DNA of 64,000 bases, from positions 159,427,814 through 159,491,813 of the forward strand of contig JARDYH010000005.1 in assembly GCA_029215795.1 (NCBI GenBank), in the 5' to 3' direction. The stretch comes from Anniella stebbinsi (Eukaryota > Chordata > Lepidosauria > Squamata > Anniellidae). Positions 50,774 to 61,568 of this stretch are shown piece by piece. The position numbers and the translations under genes were made by a program. How positions within the stretch are numbered: position 1 is the stretch's first letter; every line of letters starts with the position of its first letter. The notes under the pieces are model-generated. The model worked only from the letters and a program-made list of their open reading frames with translations, had not been told where the DNA came from and ran no database searches.

Positions 50774-53700
50774 TCCAACCTAAGCACTTCAAAGAGCCTA
50801 GGTTGACCAGGAAAGAAACAATTCAGGAGCCCTGGCCTTGGTCATTGCCACAGAAACACTAGGGAAGGCTGTACCAAACTGACTTGGGGCATACACTGAA
50901 GGGAAATCACATTGCTTACTCTGGGCTTTTGTGCTTCCTGCTTTTTGGCACAATGGTTATGGGCTACATTACATGGGTGTAGAGGGGTGACCACAAGGTT
51001 TGAATTTAATTGAATTTAATTGAATTGAATACCTACCCTCCGTTCACTTCAATGAACTTGCAGATGCTGCAGCTTTTTTCAGGATGCTACCATTTTAAAA
51101 GTGGTTCTTTTCATAGCAGACTTTCCAGCAGATAGTGCGGGAGACATCTTGGTGATTGATGATGTCACGTAAAAGACCCGCACACTTTAGTCAGTGACCA
51201 ATTATGTGCCTACAATAAACTTTTAGAGGATCAAATCCAGTTCAAAATGAAACCAGATCTGAGCACACACACACTATAGAAAAGGAAGACGGTTGTAGGA
51301 TGGAGGCTATCTTTTGAAGAAAGATGTCTTTAAGTTTGCTAGTCTTTAAAGAATAACAAGACTTGTGGCTTTTGTTGAAAGAGACTAGCATGGCTACTCC
51401 TCTGGAAGAAGTGTTTTGAACACAACAGAAAAGGAGAGGGGGCTGGTGGGGAGAGAAGGAGAAATGCAAGCCAGAGAAGCCATCAGCACAGAATGATGTA
51501 GTACTACCTTCATACTCCATTTGTACAGACCAGGTACAAACTTCTCCATTCCTATTTGTTTTCTGGATGACCTTTAGACAAGGCCCCATTCTGTCTGTTT
51601 TATGCACTGCCCAGCTGGATACAGAAAGGTGGTTCAAGAAGGACAGCCAATTTGCTGCTATCTTTGTGACCCATGCGTGGAAGGGACAGTTTCTGCCCAT
51701 GAAGGTAGGTGGCTGCAAAGAAACAGCAGGCCCTGGGGAATGAAGGGCAGGTTCACTGCGGAAGTCATCATGCTAGGTCTGAAAGAGCAATTCTGTACCA
51801 AGGATGGTCATATTATTATTATGTCCTTTTTCCACCACACAGAAAATAAGAGCAACATGAGGGCCCTTGCACTACATTTCTGAATTCAAAAAAGTGGTGT
51901 TAGTACCTGAGCCTTTTGCTCATCCCCAGCCCTCCCAAATTCTCGATGGGCTAAACAGCATGCTACAACATAGCTAGCTTGTCCCTTTTTGTTTAACTCA
52001 AAAGAAAGTTCACGGGGCTTCATGTGTAGGGTGACCATATTGAAAAGAGGATGGGGCTCCAGTATCTTTAACAGTTGTATAGAAAAGGTTTTTTCAGGAG
52101 GAGTAATTTGTAGGGGTGTGCACGGACCCCCCGGATCGGATCGGGACCAGGATCAGGACCTCCAATTTTGTCCCGGATTGGATCGGACAAAATCGGAGGC
52201 CCCCCAGACTGGATCGAGTCCGATCCCGATCCAAAAATCGGACGTCCGATTTTTGGATCGGCCGCCATTTTCCCCCCCATAGACTTGCATTGCAATGCAA
52301 GTCTATGAGGAAAAAATGGCAGCGGGTGGGTCAGGGGGGCCCTAACTCCCTCCCCCCCGGGGCGGTCCGTGCTCCCTACCCCCCCTGGGGCCGTCCGCTT
52401 CCATCCGCTGGCGCCCGCGGGCGCCAGCGGATAGAAGCAGATGGCCCGGGGGGGAAGTTCCATCCCCCCTGCCACTGCTTACCTTTCCGGGCCGTCCGCT
52501 CCCGTCCGGCGCCAGCGGCTACTGCCAGCAGGCTTTGCGGCCTGCTCTAGAGTAGCACGCCGGGTGATATCATCACCCGGCGCGCCACCCTGGAGCAGGC
52601 CGCGGAGCCCGCTGGTAGTAGCCGCCGGCTCCGGACAGGAGCGGACGGCCCGGAAAGGTAAGGTCCCCCCTCCTCCCCTCCGCGCGCCCCCTCCTCACCT
52701 TTCCGGGCCGTCCGCTCCCAACCGGCGCCGGCGGCTACTGCCAGCAGGCTTTGCGGCCTGCTCTAGAGTGGTGTGCCAGGTGATGTCATCACCCGGCGCG
52801 CCACCCTGGAGCAGGCCGCGGAGCCCGCTGGTAGTAGCCGCCGGCGCCGGACGGGAGCGGACGTCCCTCAAAGGTAAGCGCCCCCCTCCTCCCCTCCGCG
52901 CCCCCCCTGCTGTCCACTTTCATCGGCGGGCACCCGCTGGCGCCTGCCAATGGAAGCGGCAGTGGGCGCCAGTGGGCGCCTGCCGATCCGCCGATCTGCC
53001 CGAACCGGATCGGAGCCTTTTCGGATTGGTTCGGACTGGATCGGCCAATCCAGCTGTAGGATCAGAAATCAGATAATTTATCCGATTTCCCACTGGATCG
53101 GATTCGGATCGTGGATTGGATCCGATCCAGTGCACATCCCTAGTAATTTGTATGCCCTCTTTTGTATCTGTTCATGCCTGCTACCCCTCCCCACAGTCAG
53201 AACGCTGACAGGAACACTGGAATTCCTCCCAGAACAGCGAAGGTCAGGCAGCCTTCGAGCTTCAGATTGAAACTGAGCACACTCGACAGAACATTGTCAG
53301 CAATTGCTGCCGCGGGCTTTCATGAGGCAGAAAAAAACTTATTAACTTTGAACTCCTGTTCAGAAATTCACCAAACCAATGGAAGGCACAACAACAAACA
53401 TTTGTAGTTTTCACCAAAATTTGAAATAAATATATGATAGGCTGAGCTGCTACTAAGTACCCAAAGAGAAAGAAAGGTCACATTTTAGTAGTCAATTTAT
53501 TAACAAGAAGAAAACTTATTGGAGTCTGACCCACTGAAACCATTGTTTCTTTCAGATGCAGACCATTGTCATAAGTGCCCTGAAGATCAATACTCAAACA
53601 ATGGCAGAGATCAATGTATCCCCAAGATTATAGTCTTCCTGTCTCATGGAGAACCTCTGGGGATTACTTTGGTCTTCTTTGCTACCTTCTTGTGCTTAAC

Positions 53701-54460
53701 CACAGGTTTTGTTTTAGGAACCTTCATTAAGTACCAAGACACCCCAGTTGTCAAAGCCAATAACCGCAACCTCACCTACATCCTCCTCGTCTCCCTCCTG
53801 CTTTCCTTTTTGTCCTGCTTCCTATTCATTGGCCAGCCTCAAAAGGTGACCTGCCTTCTCCGCCAAACGGCCTTCAGCATCATCTTCTCGGTCGCTGTCT
53901 CTTCTGTGCTGGCAAAAACGACCACTGTGGTGCTGGCATTCATGGCCACGAAGCCAGGCAACAGCAGCACGAAATGGGTGGGGAAGAGTTTAGCAAACAT
54001 CATCGTTCTTTTCGGTTCCGTTATTCAGTTTGGCATCTGCAGCATCTGGATCGGAATCTCTCCTCCCTTCCCAGAATTTGACATGGATTCCCAGATTGGA
54101 CAGATCGTATTGCAATGCAATGAAGGCTCTGTCACCATGTTTTACTGTGCCCTTGGCTACATGGGCTTTCTGGCTGCCATTTCTTTTACAGTGGCTTTCC
54201 TAGCTAGGAAGCTGCCCGGAGCATTCAACGAAGCCAAGCTGATCACCTTCAGCATGCTGGTGTTTTGCAGTGTTTGGGTGTCCTTCATGCCAACCTACCT
54301 GAGCACCAAAGGGAAATATGTGGTAGCTGTGCAGGTCTTCTCTATCTTGGCTTCCAGTACTGGGTTACTGGGTTGCATTTTCTTTCCCAAATGTTACATA
54401 ATCGTACTGAAGCCTCATTTGAATACAAAGGAGCACCTGATGATGAAAAGGAAAAAATAG
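43421..54460 (+). CDS. Vmn2r: Vomeronasal type-2 receptor, gene 2 (six exons, intact)
   Basis: Paralogue of gene 1 with the same six-exon structure (43421-43605, 45686-45977, 48418-49251, 49754-49981, 51578-51704 and 53556-54460) totalling 2571 nt, or 856 residues, with no internal stop. The signal peptide, Venus-flytrap domain, Cys-rich linker and seven helices are all present. It ends at KRKK-stop, probably the ancestral end. It differs from gene 1 mostly in the ligand-binding exons, as expected for receptors tuned to different chemosignals. Introns are far shorter than in gene 1 (intron 1 about 2.1 kb versus 14.9 kb). The donor after exon 4 is the weaker GTGTGA. Probably functional, but expression is unknown. 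Confidence 0.93.
43677..43745. repeat. Fragment of the AACTCCCATCA repeat
   Basis: CCTTCTCCAATCATGTG and GACTACAACTCCCATCACCC in intron 1 of gene 2, at the place where gene 1 carries the 7950-8035 copy, so it predates the duplication. Confidence 0.6.
44590..45510 (-). mobile_element. CR1-type LINE fragment
   Basis: On the minus strand the frame near 45270-45500 gives [13 protein letters not shown] and [12 protein letters not shown], characteristic of CR1 reverse transcriptases (palm and thumb), then jumps by deletion to [12 protein letters not shown]. The following 3' UTR (to about 44600) has the usual CR1 text, such as GGAACTGGATATGTTTAGCC read in reverse. Truncated and inactive. Lies in intron 1 of V2R gene 2. 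Confidence 0.8.
45686..45977 (+). CDS. Vmn2r: V2R gene 2, exon 2
   Basis: 292 nt as in gene 1, acceptor TTCTCATTCCAG and donor GTAAAT. Nearly identical to gene 1 exon 2. The visible amino-acid changes are few (for example LSSGSW versus LSSAFW). Confidence 0.94.
46545..46853. mobile_element. hAT-like MITE, GTGACCA family
   Basis: TAGTTTGACCATATG to CCATATGGTCACCCTA with the dimeric palindrome inside. TATTAAT occurs at both flanks, a 7-8-bp duplication. Lies in intron 2 of V2R gene 2. Confidence 0.8.
46860..48400. other. Intronic sequence of V2R gene 2 without recognised gene
   Basis: No conserved frame. GGGGGCTGTGCACAGCCCTAG near 48325-48345 (shown in part) is a small palindrome reminiscent of hAT-type tips. 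Otherwise nothing identified. Confidence 0.4.
48418..49251 (+). CDS. Vmn2r: V2R gene 2, exon 3
   Basis: 278 codons, phase 0, acceptor CGTTACTAG. Starts [10 protein letters not shown] and ends LNTAQPWQ. Its donor GTAAGAG runs directly into a (GA)n microsatellite. Two codons shorter than gene 1 near the end (GEDRLLNT versus [10 protein letters not shown]). Confidence 0.95.
49254..49289 (+). repeat. (GA)n microsatellite at a splice donor
   Basis: About seventeen GA units beginning within the exon-3 donor of V2R gene 2. Gene 1 has only GGGAGAG here, so the expansion is specific to gene 2. Confidence 0.9.
49754..49981 (+). CDS. Vmn2r: V2R gene 2, exon 4
   Basis: 76 codons, acceptor CTCTCTCTAG. 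The end WPNWFNQ is followed by GTGTGA, a GT donor that departs from the GTAGGA of gene 1. Encodes [14 protein letters not shown]. Confidence 0.93.
50050..50430. other. Intron 4 of V2R gene 2, no gene recognised
   Basis: A C-rich stretch (50185-50215) and a T/C-rich stretch (50325-50365) with no domain or conserved frame. Confidence 0.4.
50438..50700. repeat. Two diverged tandem units (~135 bp)
   Basis: AAAGATAAAGAGATGAAACT starts at about 50433 and again at about 50572, each followed by GTGATAG.TCT.AAGGAG.GC, AGCCAT.CCA and TTCAT.CCTT.ATTTTT. Same style as 24060-24510. Confidence 0.7.
50719..50775 (+). repeat. (AAT/ATT)n microsatellite
   Basis: AAT units, an ATT patch and AAT again in intron 4 of V2R gene 2. 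Confidence 0.85.
51578..51704 (+). CDS. Vmn2r: V2R gene 2, exon 5 (Cys-rich linker)
   Basis: 127 nt, acceptor GACCTTTAG and donor GTAGGT. Encodes [17 protein letters not shown] and [12 protein letters not shown]. All cysteines of gene 1 exon 5 are kept. Confidence 0.93.
52027..52110. mobile_element. GTGACCA-family MITE, left part, interrupted by a hAT MITE
   Basis: TAGGGTGACCATATTG, CTTTAACAGTTGTATAG and CAGGAG.AGTAATTTGTA. The continuation ATGCC... after the inserted element at 53151 is short and diverged. Confidence 0.6.
52111..53142. mobile_element. Non-autonomous hAT MITE, 1032 bp, opposite orientation
   Basis: TAGGGGTGTGCACGG to AGTGCACATCCCTA, flanked by perfect GTAATTTG (52103-52110 and 53143-53150). 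It is the reverse-complement arrangement of the 2509 and 37278 copies, with the hairpin core GTGATATCATCACCCGGCG present twice. Lies in intron 5 of V2R gene 2. The long frames inside (for example 52441-53076) are compositional. Confidence 0.93.
53556..54460 (+). CDS. Vmn2r: V2R gene 2, exon 6 (seven-helix domain)
   Basis: Acceptor TTTCTTTCAG. 301 codons including TAG at 54458. Same helices and signatures as gene 1. Identical to gene 1 over 53574-53958, after which differences appear (GNSSTKWVG versus GKSIVKWVG). Confidence 0.95.
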
Positions 54461-55571
54461 TTGGTCCCTATTTTTTTTATTGTGATATTTTCTATAAAAT
54501 ATACCTGTACCAATACCAACAAGATTACCATGGGCATGATTTGGGACCATTATGGCGATGATCTTTCTCTGAGCCTTTGGATGACACAAAGGAAGCCTGT
54601 TAGATATTCTCAATGTATATCAGTAAAATTATCAAGAATTATAGAAATATATTTCTCAGTTTTTGATGTAATGGACATATTACTGTGAGTGATGGAATGC
54701 ATCAATGGGACAATTTAAATTGCAAGTTCCTTGGGTAGGGACCTACTTTTTGTTGTTGTATTGCTCTGTAAAGTGTATAGTTTGTAGTATATATGCTCCA
54801 GTTTAAGAGAATAGAGGGCCTTTACAAATTCACCTATGCTCCCCAAATGAGGACATATGAACCTAAGCTTCTGTAGACAATGGGAAATTTTAATTAAATA
54901 CAAGCAAAAATTTAAAATATACAATTATTTCTGTGAGGATGAACAATTACAATGTACATGTAAACAGATCAATAAACCATTGAAGCCTACAATGAGAGCT
55001 TGGATTGTGAGGAAATTTCCTGGATTCTCACAAAGTCTCATTGCAAAGCGAAAAGGCAGATCGGTGCTGACTGTTCAGCTTGCAGTTGGGATGTTTTGTC
55101 AGGGTGAGAGGTTGATGCTGCATACCGGGGGTCAGCACCGTAGGTCCCCTGCAGCTGTTCTTTTAAATCACCATGGAAACAGCATGCTCAGAGACCATAG
55201 GTTTACTTATAAGGAGACATTTATTGAGTAACATATCAGCACACAGGCATTTACCCAGACAGTGGTCTCAAACGGCAGAAGCCCCTGCACAAAGCTGTCA
55301 ACCCATCTGGACCCTCGCTTGGGTGCGGAAGCAACAGTTATAGTGCTCTAAACTTGGCAGAGGTGTGAGTGATACAATAACAAAGGACACATTCTCACCA
55401 TAGAATACTAGGGTGAATCAGACACTTCGCCAACATAAAGAAGCATATCTTCTTGGGAACCAAGCTGATTGATGGGGAAGCTTTAACGTCTCTTCTTAAC
55501 ACAACAGCCTTGGAATATAAGTTCATTATACTCTTTCTGGATTGATAGGCTGGACAGATAAGGTCCAGGTG
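54461..55571. other. 3' flank of V2R gene 2, no further gene recognised
   Basis: The first 250 bases align with the gene 1 3' flank (TGATGGAATGCATCAAT.. shared), so the duplication extends past the stop. Beyond that only short frames. A minus-strand AATAAA near 55222 may belong to an unidentified repeat. Confidence 0.4.
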
Positions 55572-55888
55572 TAGGGTGACCAGATAAAATCCAGGTCAGG
55601 GCTCATGTAACTTTAACAGTTGTGGAGAAAAGGGAATTTCAGCCATTGTCATTTGTATGCAATTGGTTCCTGGTGATATTCCCTCTTCATCACAACAGTT
55701 AAAGTTGGAGGGGCCCCTTCTTTTGTATATGGTCACTCTAGTATAGTGCCTGCACCTTTAACTGGTGTGATGAAGAGGGAATTTCACCAGGAACTAATTG
55801 CATACAAATGACACTGGCTGAAATTCCCTTTTCTCTACAACTGTTAAAGTTACATGAGCCCTGACCTGGATTTTATCTGGTCAGCCTA
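55572..55888. mobile_element. hAT-like MITE, 317 bp
   Basis: TAGGGTGACCAGATAAAATC to TTTTATCTGGTCAGCCTA with the standard dimeric interior. No clear target duplication. Confidence 0.8.
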
Positions 55889-56149
55889 AGCTACTACCCA
55901 TAAACCTTTGTGAGCCACCATGGCTCACAGACTTTCAGGGCAATAAAGTTGAGCTGGGCGGGATTAGGTAAATCAGGGAAGGAAAAAGAAAGGGTTAGGG
56001 TGAGCATAGAAAGCAGGGAGGAGGGAAGGGGTGAGAAGAGGATTTATTCCAATGCAAGGTAGGTTGATTGGGCCGGTTCCCAGTGCACAGTCACATAGCA
56101 AGAAGGAAGGGGAGAAGATATCTGTCTGAAGTAAGCACACACACACACA

Positions 56150-56345
56150 TTCACTTTTCTAGCGCTTTGTGCACTTGTCACCTATTTCCCCTAAGATGTG
56201 GCATGTTTGGCCAAGTCCCTGACACTTCAAGTTGTTATTGTGCGCTCAACATTCCTTACTCATGGTTGTTTATAGGTTCTTTAGACAACATCATGACACT
56301 CTAGTTTCATTTCATTTTTTAAACAGCTCTTTCAGAAAGTTTTTT
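56150..56345 (+). repeat. Inverted homologue of 3661-3860
   Basis: CCTTACTCATGGTTGTTTAT and TTTAGACAAC correspond to the minus strand near 3700-3750. Confidence 0.4.
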
Positions 56346-56950
56346 TTTGTGGGGGGTGGTCAGGAAAGAGTATTATTTGTGAAGCAAAAGAATTTTTTTT
56401 CTACTTGTGTAATTGTGTTATTCTACTGTAGCACAGCACCACCTAGAGGTTAATGACGAGGAAATACAAAGGGGTGCAATAAGGTTGTCCCAGTTACAAT
56501 CCATTCCACTAGTTGGCCAGGGAAGAATGCATTAAGGCTGAGGTTTCAGCCAAATTAGTTCAAAGATAGATCCAGTTAAACCATACACACACAAACTGCC
56601 TTTCAAGTAGTGTTCACTCTCAGTTCCCCTCCATTCATCAAATGCAGATTTAGGATGGTTTTGGTTCTGCAGCTGTTTAGCTTTATAGTCAATACCTGTA
56701 TACACAAATCCTAACAATGGCTCTTCAGGAGACAGGTGTGTGTGTTTCAGTCTGATTTGATAGCATAAATTGGCTTTTGTGGCTCAAGCCACATAAACCA
56801 ATTTGACAGGTAGGTTTACCACAGCTATGTTTGATGCTGCTCAGACTTGTATCAGTGTGGAATCAAGATGAAAGATCTTTAGGTGATTAGAAAAAGGCAA
56901 ATGTACAAGCCTCATAAATCTTGGTATAAGTATAAATTAAATATTAAAAT
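56346..56950. other. No gene recognised
   Basis: AT-rich intergenic DNA with T-runs and short unsupported frames. Confidence 0.4.
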
Positions 56951-56969
56951 ATAATAATGGTGGAACATG

Positions 56970-57165
56970 CTTAAGCAACAGTTAAAGCTGCAGGAGCCCT
57001 GCTCTCTTTTGTTCTCGTCACTAGCTATACTTTAACTGTTGGGATGAAGAGGTAATTTCACCAGGTGCTGCATGCATACAAATGACACCTGCTGAAATTC
57101 CCTTTTCTATGCAACTGTTAAAGATACAGGAGCCCTCCTTTCCATATGGTCATTCTATATTATTA
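56970..57165. mobile_element. Partial GTGACCA-family MITE
   Basis: AACAGTTAAAGCTGCAGGAG, the inner junction, then CACCTGCTGAAATTCCC and TTTCCATATGGTCATTCTA. 5' end missing. Confidence 0.7.
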
Positions 57166-57249
57166 TTTCTTGTTCCTAATAAAAGCTAGGCACTGCACCA
57201 TGGATTCTGATCCTTTCTTTATTTCACTCTTTCTTCTTGACAGCAAATC

Positions 57250-57380
57250 TGAGGCCAGATCTACACCAAGCAGGATATGACATTTTGAAAGTGGTTTGAA
57301 AACGGTATATGGAATATGTCATGGGACCCAACAGTGGTCAGTGCACTTCAATACTGTTATAAAGCAGTAGTGTAGATCCT
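57250..57380. repeat. Copy of the 8288-8735 repeat
   Basis: GGCCAGATCTACACCAAG, GTGGTTTGAAAACGGTATAT, CAGTGCACTTCAATACTG and AGCAGTAGTGTAGATC match the unit at 8288. It abuts and appears to truncate the PRY-SPRY remnant. Confidence 0.65.
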
Positions 57381-57388
57381 GCCTGACT

Positions 57389-57880
57389 CTGGATCCAAAC
57401 ATGTCTGATGATCTGAGAAGTGTGAAATGGAAAAGCCTGAAACAACAAGTGAATAGTGGTGCTATAAGATATAACGTTTTGGCCAGCATCAAAAGCCATG
57501 AGAGCTTTATCTCAGGGAGAAATTGGTTGGTAGTAGAAGTGGTGGAGTGAGGAGAGTGGTGGGGTGAAGGAATTGTTAGGGACTTCGCAAACAGAAATGG
57601 GCCAATTGCTCTTTCACCTGGATGGGAAGTGTTGGGGAGTACCACATATGGATGGGCAATACCAGGCAATCTCCCATCTTTGGAGGAATTTGTCCTTGTG
57701 ACTGCAAACCCCAAGAGGGTCCAGGTTCCTCTTGAGTATTCAGAGAGACCAGTAGCATTTTTGGATGGAGATACTGGTGCCCAACTCTTCACTTTTCCGA
57801 AAACAACGATTTCTGGAGAGAGGATCCATGCTTGGCTCTTGTTCTATCACTGGAATGGGGAGCTCGTGCTTCATCCATGA
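57389..57880 (+). pseudogene. PRY-SPRY (B30.2) exon remnant with in-frame stop
   Basis: In one frame: a PRY-like start (LDP...DDLRSVKW), FISGRN, and, after an in-frame TGA at 57548-57550, GWAIPG, ERPVAFLDGDTGAQLFTF and GERIHAWLL, ending with TGA at 57878. The order matches the C-terminal B30.2 domain of TRIM and butyrophilin-like proteins, which bind protein ligands. The 5' end is lost next to a repeat and the TGA interrupts the SPRY part. No other exon of such a gene is visible nearby. Best read as a pseudogene or an exon relic; a functional start at the downstream ATG (57629) is unlikely. Confidence 0.75.
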
Positions 57881-58204
57881 GACAGAAGGACATCCCCTCG
57901 GTTACAGGGACTTGCTCTGTTTCTGTGGTTGAGAGGTTGGGACACGATGAATACTCCTATATGAGGGCCCTCCCAAGCCAAAGGGATTGATCTGAGAGAC
58001 CCCAGACAGAGCCGGCCCTTCCATGACGCAGTTGCATCTTTACTGCTAGGGATGAGGAATGGCGCTTGTGGGATTTTCTGCCTCCTGAGTCCAAATAACG
58101 TGCCTGGCTTTGTATCTTATGCACCTTGACTTGGGTGAGGGGCACCATTTGCTGCTCTGCCTCAGGCAGCAAAATCTCTTGGGCTAGCTCTGACCCTCGA
58201 ACAG

Positions 58205-58320
58205 TCTTTCCCAACCTGATGCTGTCCAAATGTTTTGTTGACTACGACTCCTGACCAGGGGCCATGCTGCCTGAGGCCGAGTGGAGCTGAAGTCCAGAAT
58301 GTCTGGATAGCACCACATCA
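58205..58320. repeat. Palindromic short repeat (AACTCCCATCA family), diverged
   Basis: CTTTCCCAACCTGATGCTGT faces AATGTCTGGATAGCACCAC, with GACTACGACTCCTGACC and TGGAGCTGAAGTCC between. Confidence 0.55.
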
Positions 58321-58329
58321 CAAAATGCT

Positions 58330-60720
58330 GACCTAGAAGAGTAGGAGTCTGAAATTAAAACTGAGGATGTGCCTCTCTAAACAGGACTACTTAGGGGACA
58401 ATCCTATGCATCTTTAGACACAAAAGCGTCCCACAATACCCAGCATCCCCCATCCAGAATGCTGGGAGTTGTAGTTCTAGCATATTTTCTGTCTAAATAT
58501 GTGTTGGATTGGGCCTTCACTTACCTTGTATAGCAGTGCCATGTATAAAATGCACCCCAAAGTGCCACATGGCATATTTTGAATAAATGTGTGGATTTTA
58601 GTCTAATAGCTGTTCTTACCTATTCTGCTTCTGTTCTCTTCCCCACATTGAATTATAGATTGTAAGCCTTCCAGGGCAGGGACCTGTCCTCTTAAGCTTT
58701 GGAAAGCATCATGTGCATTGATGGCACTATATAAATCATAATGATAAACAACAATCCAGGAACTTGTTTTATATGTACCATTTTATTAATGACTATAAAG
58801 GCAAAGTGTATTCCAAAATAAACATGACATGTGTAGAAAAAAACCAAACAGGAATAAAAACATTACAGTTTCAAGGAGCTGAGAGACAGTTATGTAGATT
58901 TCAGAAAAGATGTAATCAGTTTATGTCTTACTACTTCCATGTTTTTTTTTTCTGATTTAAAGTTGATCCAATTTCCAACTTAGACATGGTTGGAGTAGAC
59001 CCATTGAAATCAATGGGGTTTAAGTTGGTCGTGACTTATTTGTCCCATTGATTTCAGATTTAAGCATGATTTAAGTCAGGATCCAATCCCCAAATCAAGG
59101 ATTTATTGTTTAATATGTGGGAAGGTTTCAATATGTGGGTCAGATGAATGATGTCTTGCCACAAGATGGCCATATCATCCCATCGTGCTGGATGGTAGAA
59201 CTGAAAATTAGTTGATTTTCCACTGGGTACCAAATCCTTTAAAAGAAGGTCAAACCATAGAATGATTGTTCTTATTCTAGAAAGCACCCCCCCCTTTCTT
59301 TTTTTGGCCTCCAGCAAAATCTTACTAATAGCTGATGTGGTGTGTTAAACAACATCCTCTCGGTGGTGACAGATGTGGGTTTGATAGCCCGCAATAAGAT
59401 CAAATTTAGCCTATATGCTTACTCTCCAGCTTTGGCTTATGTGGAAAGTTAATGAAACTAGAACTCAAGAAAGAGTTTGGTCACAGAAAAAGCGCAGTAA
59501 TGTGCCCTTTTCAAACTGTTAGACTAACAATGTGCAGAGTACAGGGAGTGTACGCCTTTACTGATGGAAGTTCATCATGAAACAGGTTGCTAAAGGATGT
59601 TTATTACAACCGTTTGAGATCTGCACGATGCCTATGAACATTAAATGGAGCCCTGGTTCCATCTTCTCCTTCGCTTCATCAGTCTCTGAGCTACAGGAGC
59701 CGGTGGGAGAGCTTTTTATTAATTTAAAGCATTTTCACCCTGTTCTTCAACCATAAAAGCTCCCAGAGGGGCCTACAAAGATCAGAAACCAAGCAGTCTC
59801 TGCCCGCAGGCTTACAAACTAAAGGACATAACACAAAAGGAAAGGGGATTGGGAGGGATGAGGAAAAAAGCAATTCAGGCACAAGATTCTTAGCAACAAA
59901 CTTCAGCAGGTCATGGAGCTGGATTTATAAGCACAATAAGGGGTAAGTTTACAACCCCCTTCCTGATCCCTCTCCCCCACTCTTCCTTTCCATCTTTATA
60001 GTGTCATTCCCAGGACTGCTAATGACAGTTTGTACATATCATTTCTCCTTTGCTCATCTCTGCACAACCTCTCAATCAATCTCACTATGCTATGTAGCTG
60101 TAGGTAAGTCATGTTGCTGGGTATGTAAAACGTTGCATGTTACCTAGAAAGTGTATGTATCTTATAACCAGAGTTCAAATGGATCCAAAGGAGCATCAGG
60201 TGTTGCACTTATTTATTTTTGGTTGGTAATGAAGAGTTAGGTGAGGCAACAAGCAGATACATGGGATAAAATAACTCCACTGAAAATTGAGACTTCAGAA
60301 TAAAATTTGGTGCGTACAATCACAAAAACATTCTATGTTCCAGGTCTGAAGACATCCTGGGGGGTGGATGGCTGGTAATAGAGAATTTGGGGGTTGGGGT
60401 AACAGAGATGTTACCTCATCAAATACGTTTTAAATTTATTGAATTTGCATATGGCTAGTTTTGGGGAGAAAGTGGTACATTTGCTTTGGTTTTAGATCTT
60501 GTGTGTGTGTTTTATGTTGCAGCACGCACTGCCTTAGAAGAAGCATGCCCTCCAATTTGAGAATGAAGAGGAATGTCTCTCCTAAGATTTTTCTAGATAT
60601 TATATATTACATTTTTATACTGCCTATATTACCAAAAGGTAATTAGCACTCTTTAAAAAAATGAATTACCCAATTTACTGGTGATGCCTTTTTAACTGAA
60701 TGCAAAAATTTAATCTAAGG
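58330..60720. other. No gene recognised
   Basis: Intergenic DNA. Open frames are short, without domains or conserved motifs. CTGGGAGTTGTAGTTC (58463-58478) is a stray fragment of the short palindromic repeat. Confidence 0.45.
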
Positions 60721-60729
60721 TAACTCAGC

Positions 60730-61055
60730 TTTCCCAAACCCTGGTGTCCTCTGGATGTATTTGGATACTAGAACACACATCAGCCCCAGCCAGGATGGCC
60801 AACATCTGAAGAACACCAAGTCGGGAAATTAATTAATTCAAGGCTGCAGGCAACCTAAAAACAGATTGACATTCTGTGACGTTCCAGGTGAGGCCTCTAA
60901 GACACTTCACTAGCAATGGCAGCCTTCCCCAACTGGTGTCCCCCAGATGTTTCAGAGTACAACTCCCATAATCCCTGACTACGGGCCATGCTGCCTTGGA
61001 CTGATGGGCATTGTAGTCCTAAACATCTGCAGGGAGCCAGATTGAGGAAGGCTGA
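60730..61055. repeat. Two further copies of the AACTCCCATCA palindrome
   Basis: 60730-60835 (TTTCCCAAACCCTGGTGTCC ... AACATCTGAAGAACACCAAG) and 60920-61055 (CCTTCCCCAACTGGTGTCCC ... CATTGTAGTCCTAAACATCTG). Both keep two facing arms. Confidence 0.65.
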
Positions 61056-61176
61056 GCTATGGTTTTATTGTTTGTTTTTTGCATCCATGAGTTTAGACTC
61101 AGAGACACCTTATGGGATTTCTTTAATACAATCTGGTACTGAACAAGATAAATAAACCTAAAACGTATGTAGACAC

Positions 61177-61180
<4 letters not shown>

Positions 61181-61207
<27 letters not shown>

Positions 61208-61209
61208 TC
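61181..61209 (+). repeat. (CTTT)n microsatellite
   Basis: About seven CTTT units. Confidence 0.9.
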
Positions 61210-61352
61210 ACTCATATCCCATTATTTTTCCACTTGCAAGAAACTCAAGGCAGCTTACATGTCTCTCCATTTTATCCTTAAGTACTTACTTAAATAGGCG
61301 AGCAACAATGCTTTATGGGAAAGGACATGGGCTAGAAGAGGCAAGTATAATG

Positions 61353-61568
61353 TCAGCTCAGCTTATTCCTTTGAAACTTGTGTTCAATGTATATGAAAGC
61401 TCCATGCTCCGAGCACTCAGTGTGGCATCTTACTAGATCGCTTCCAGTCACAGCTGTAGGATGAATGCTATATGGGTCAATGCTACTGAAACCACCTTGC
61501 TCTCCTTGCCAATCCACCTTCAGAAGGAGTTCCAATGGCTTGATCCGAGTAGGACAAACTCCAACATC
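61353..61568 (-). CDS. Candidate terminal exon of an unidentified gene
   Basis: On the minus strand the acceptor CTCTGGCTTGCTCACAG ends at 61569. A phase-0 frame of 71 codons follows from DVGVCPTRIKPLELLL to a stop, with four cysteines, a clear polar/hydrophobic mix and no low complexity. The pyrimidine-rich acceptor and the uninterrupted frame suggest a real or recently real exon. The frame is also open upstream of the acceptor (to 61724), which weakens the case. No homologue is recognised and no further exon was found within the window. Confidence 0.3.
   Translation of the reverse strand, partial: DVGVCPTRIKPLELLLKVDWQGEQGGFSSIDPYSIHPTAVTGSDLVRCHTECSEHGAFIYIEHKFQRNKLS

Noticed and set aside
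51242..51718. A minus-strand 158-codon gene over V2R gene 2 exon 5
   Set aside because: It is antisense to a verified V2R exon; a matching antisense frame in gene 1 (32139-32621) arises from the same exon.
57319..57792. A minus-strand gene over the PRY-SPRY region
   Set aside because: It is the antisense shadow of the plus-strand domain and has no recognisable motif.
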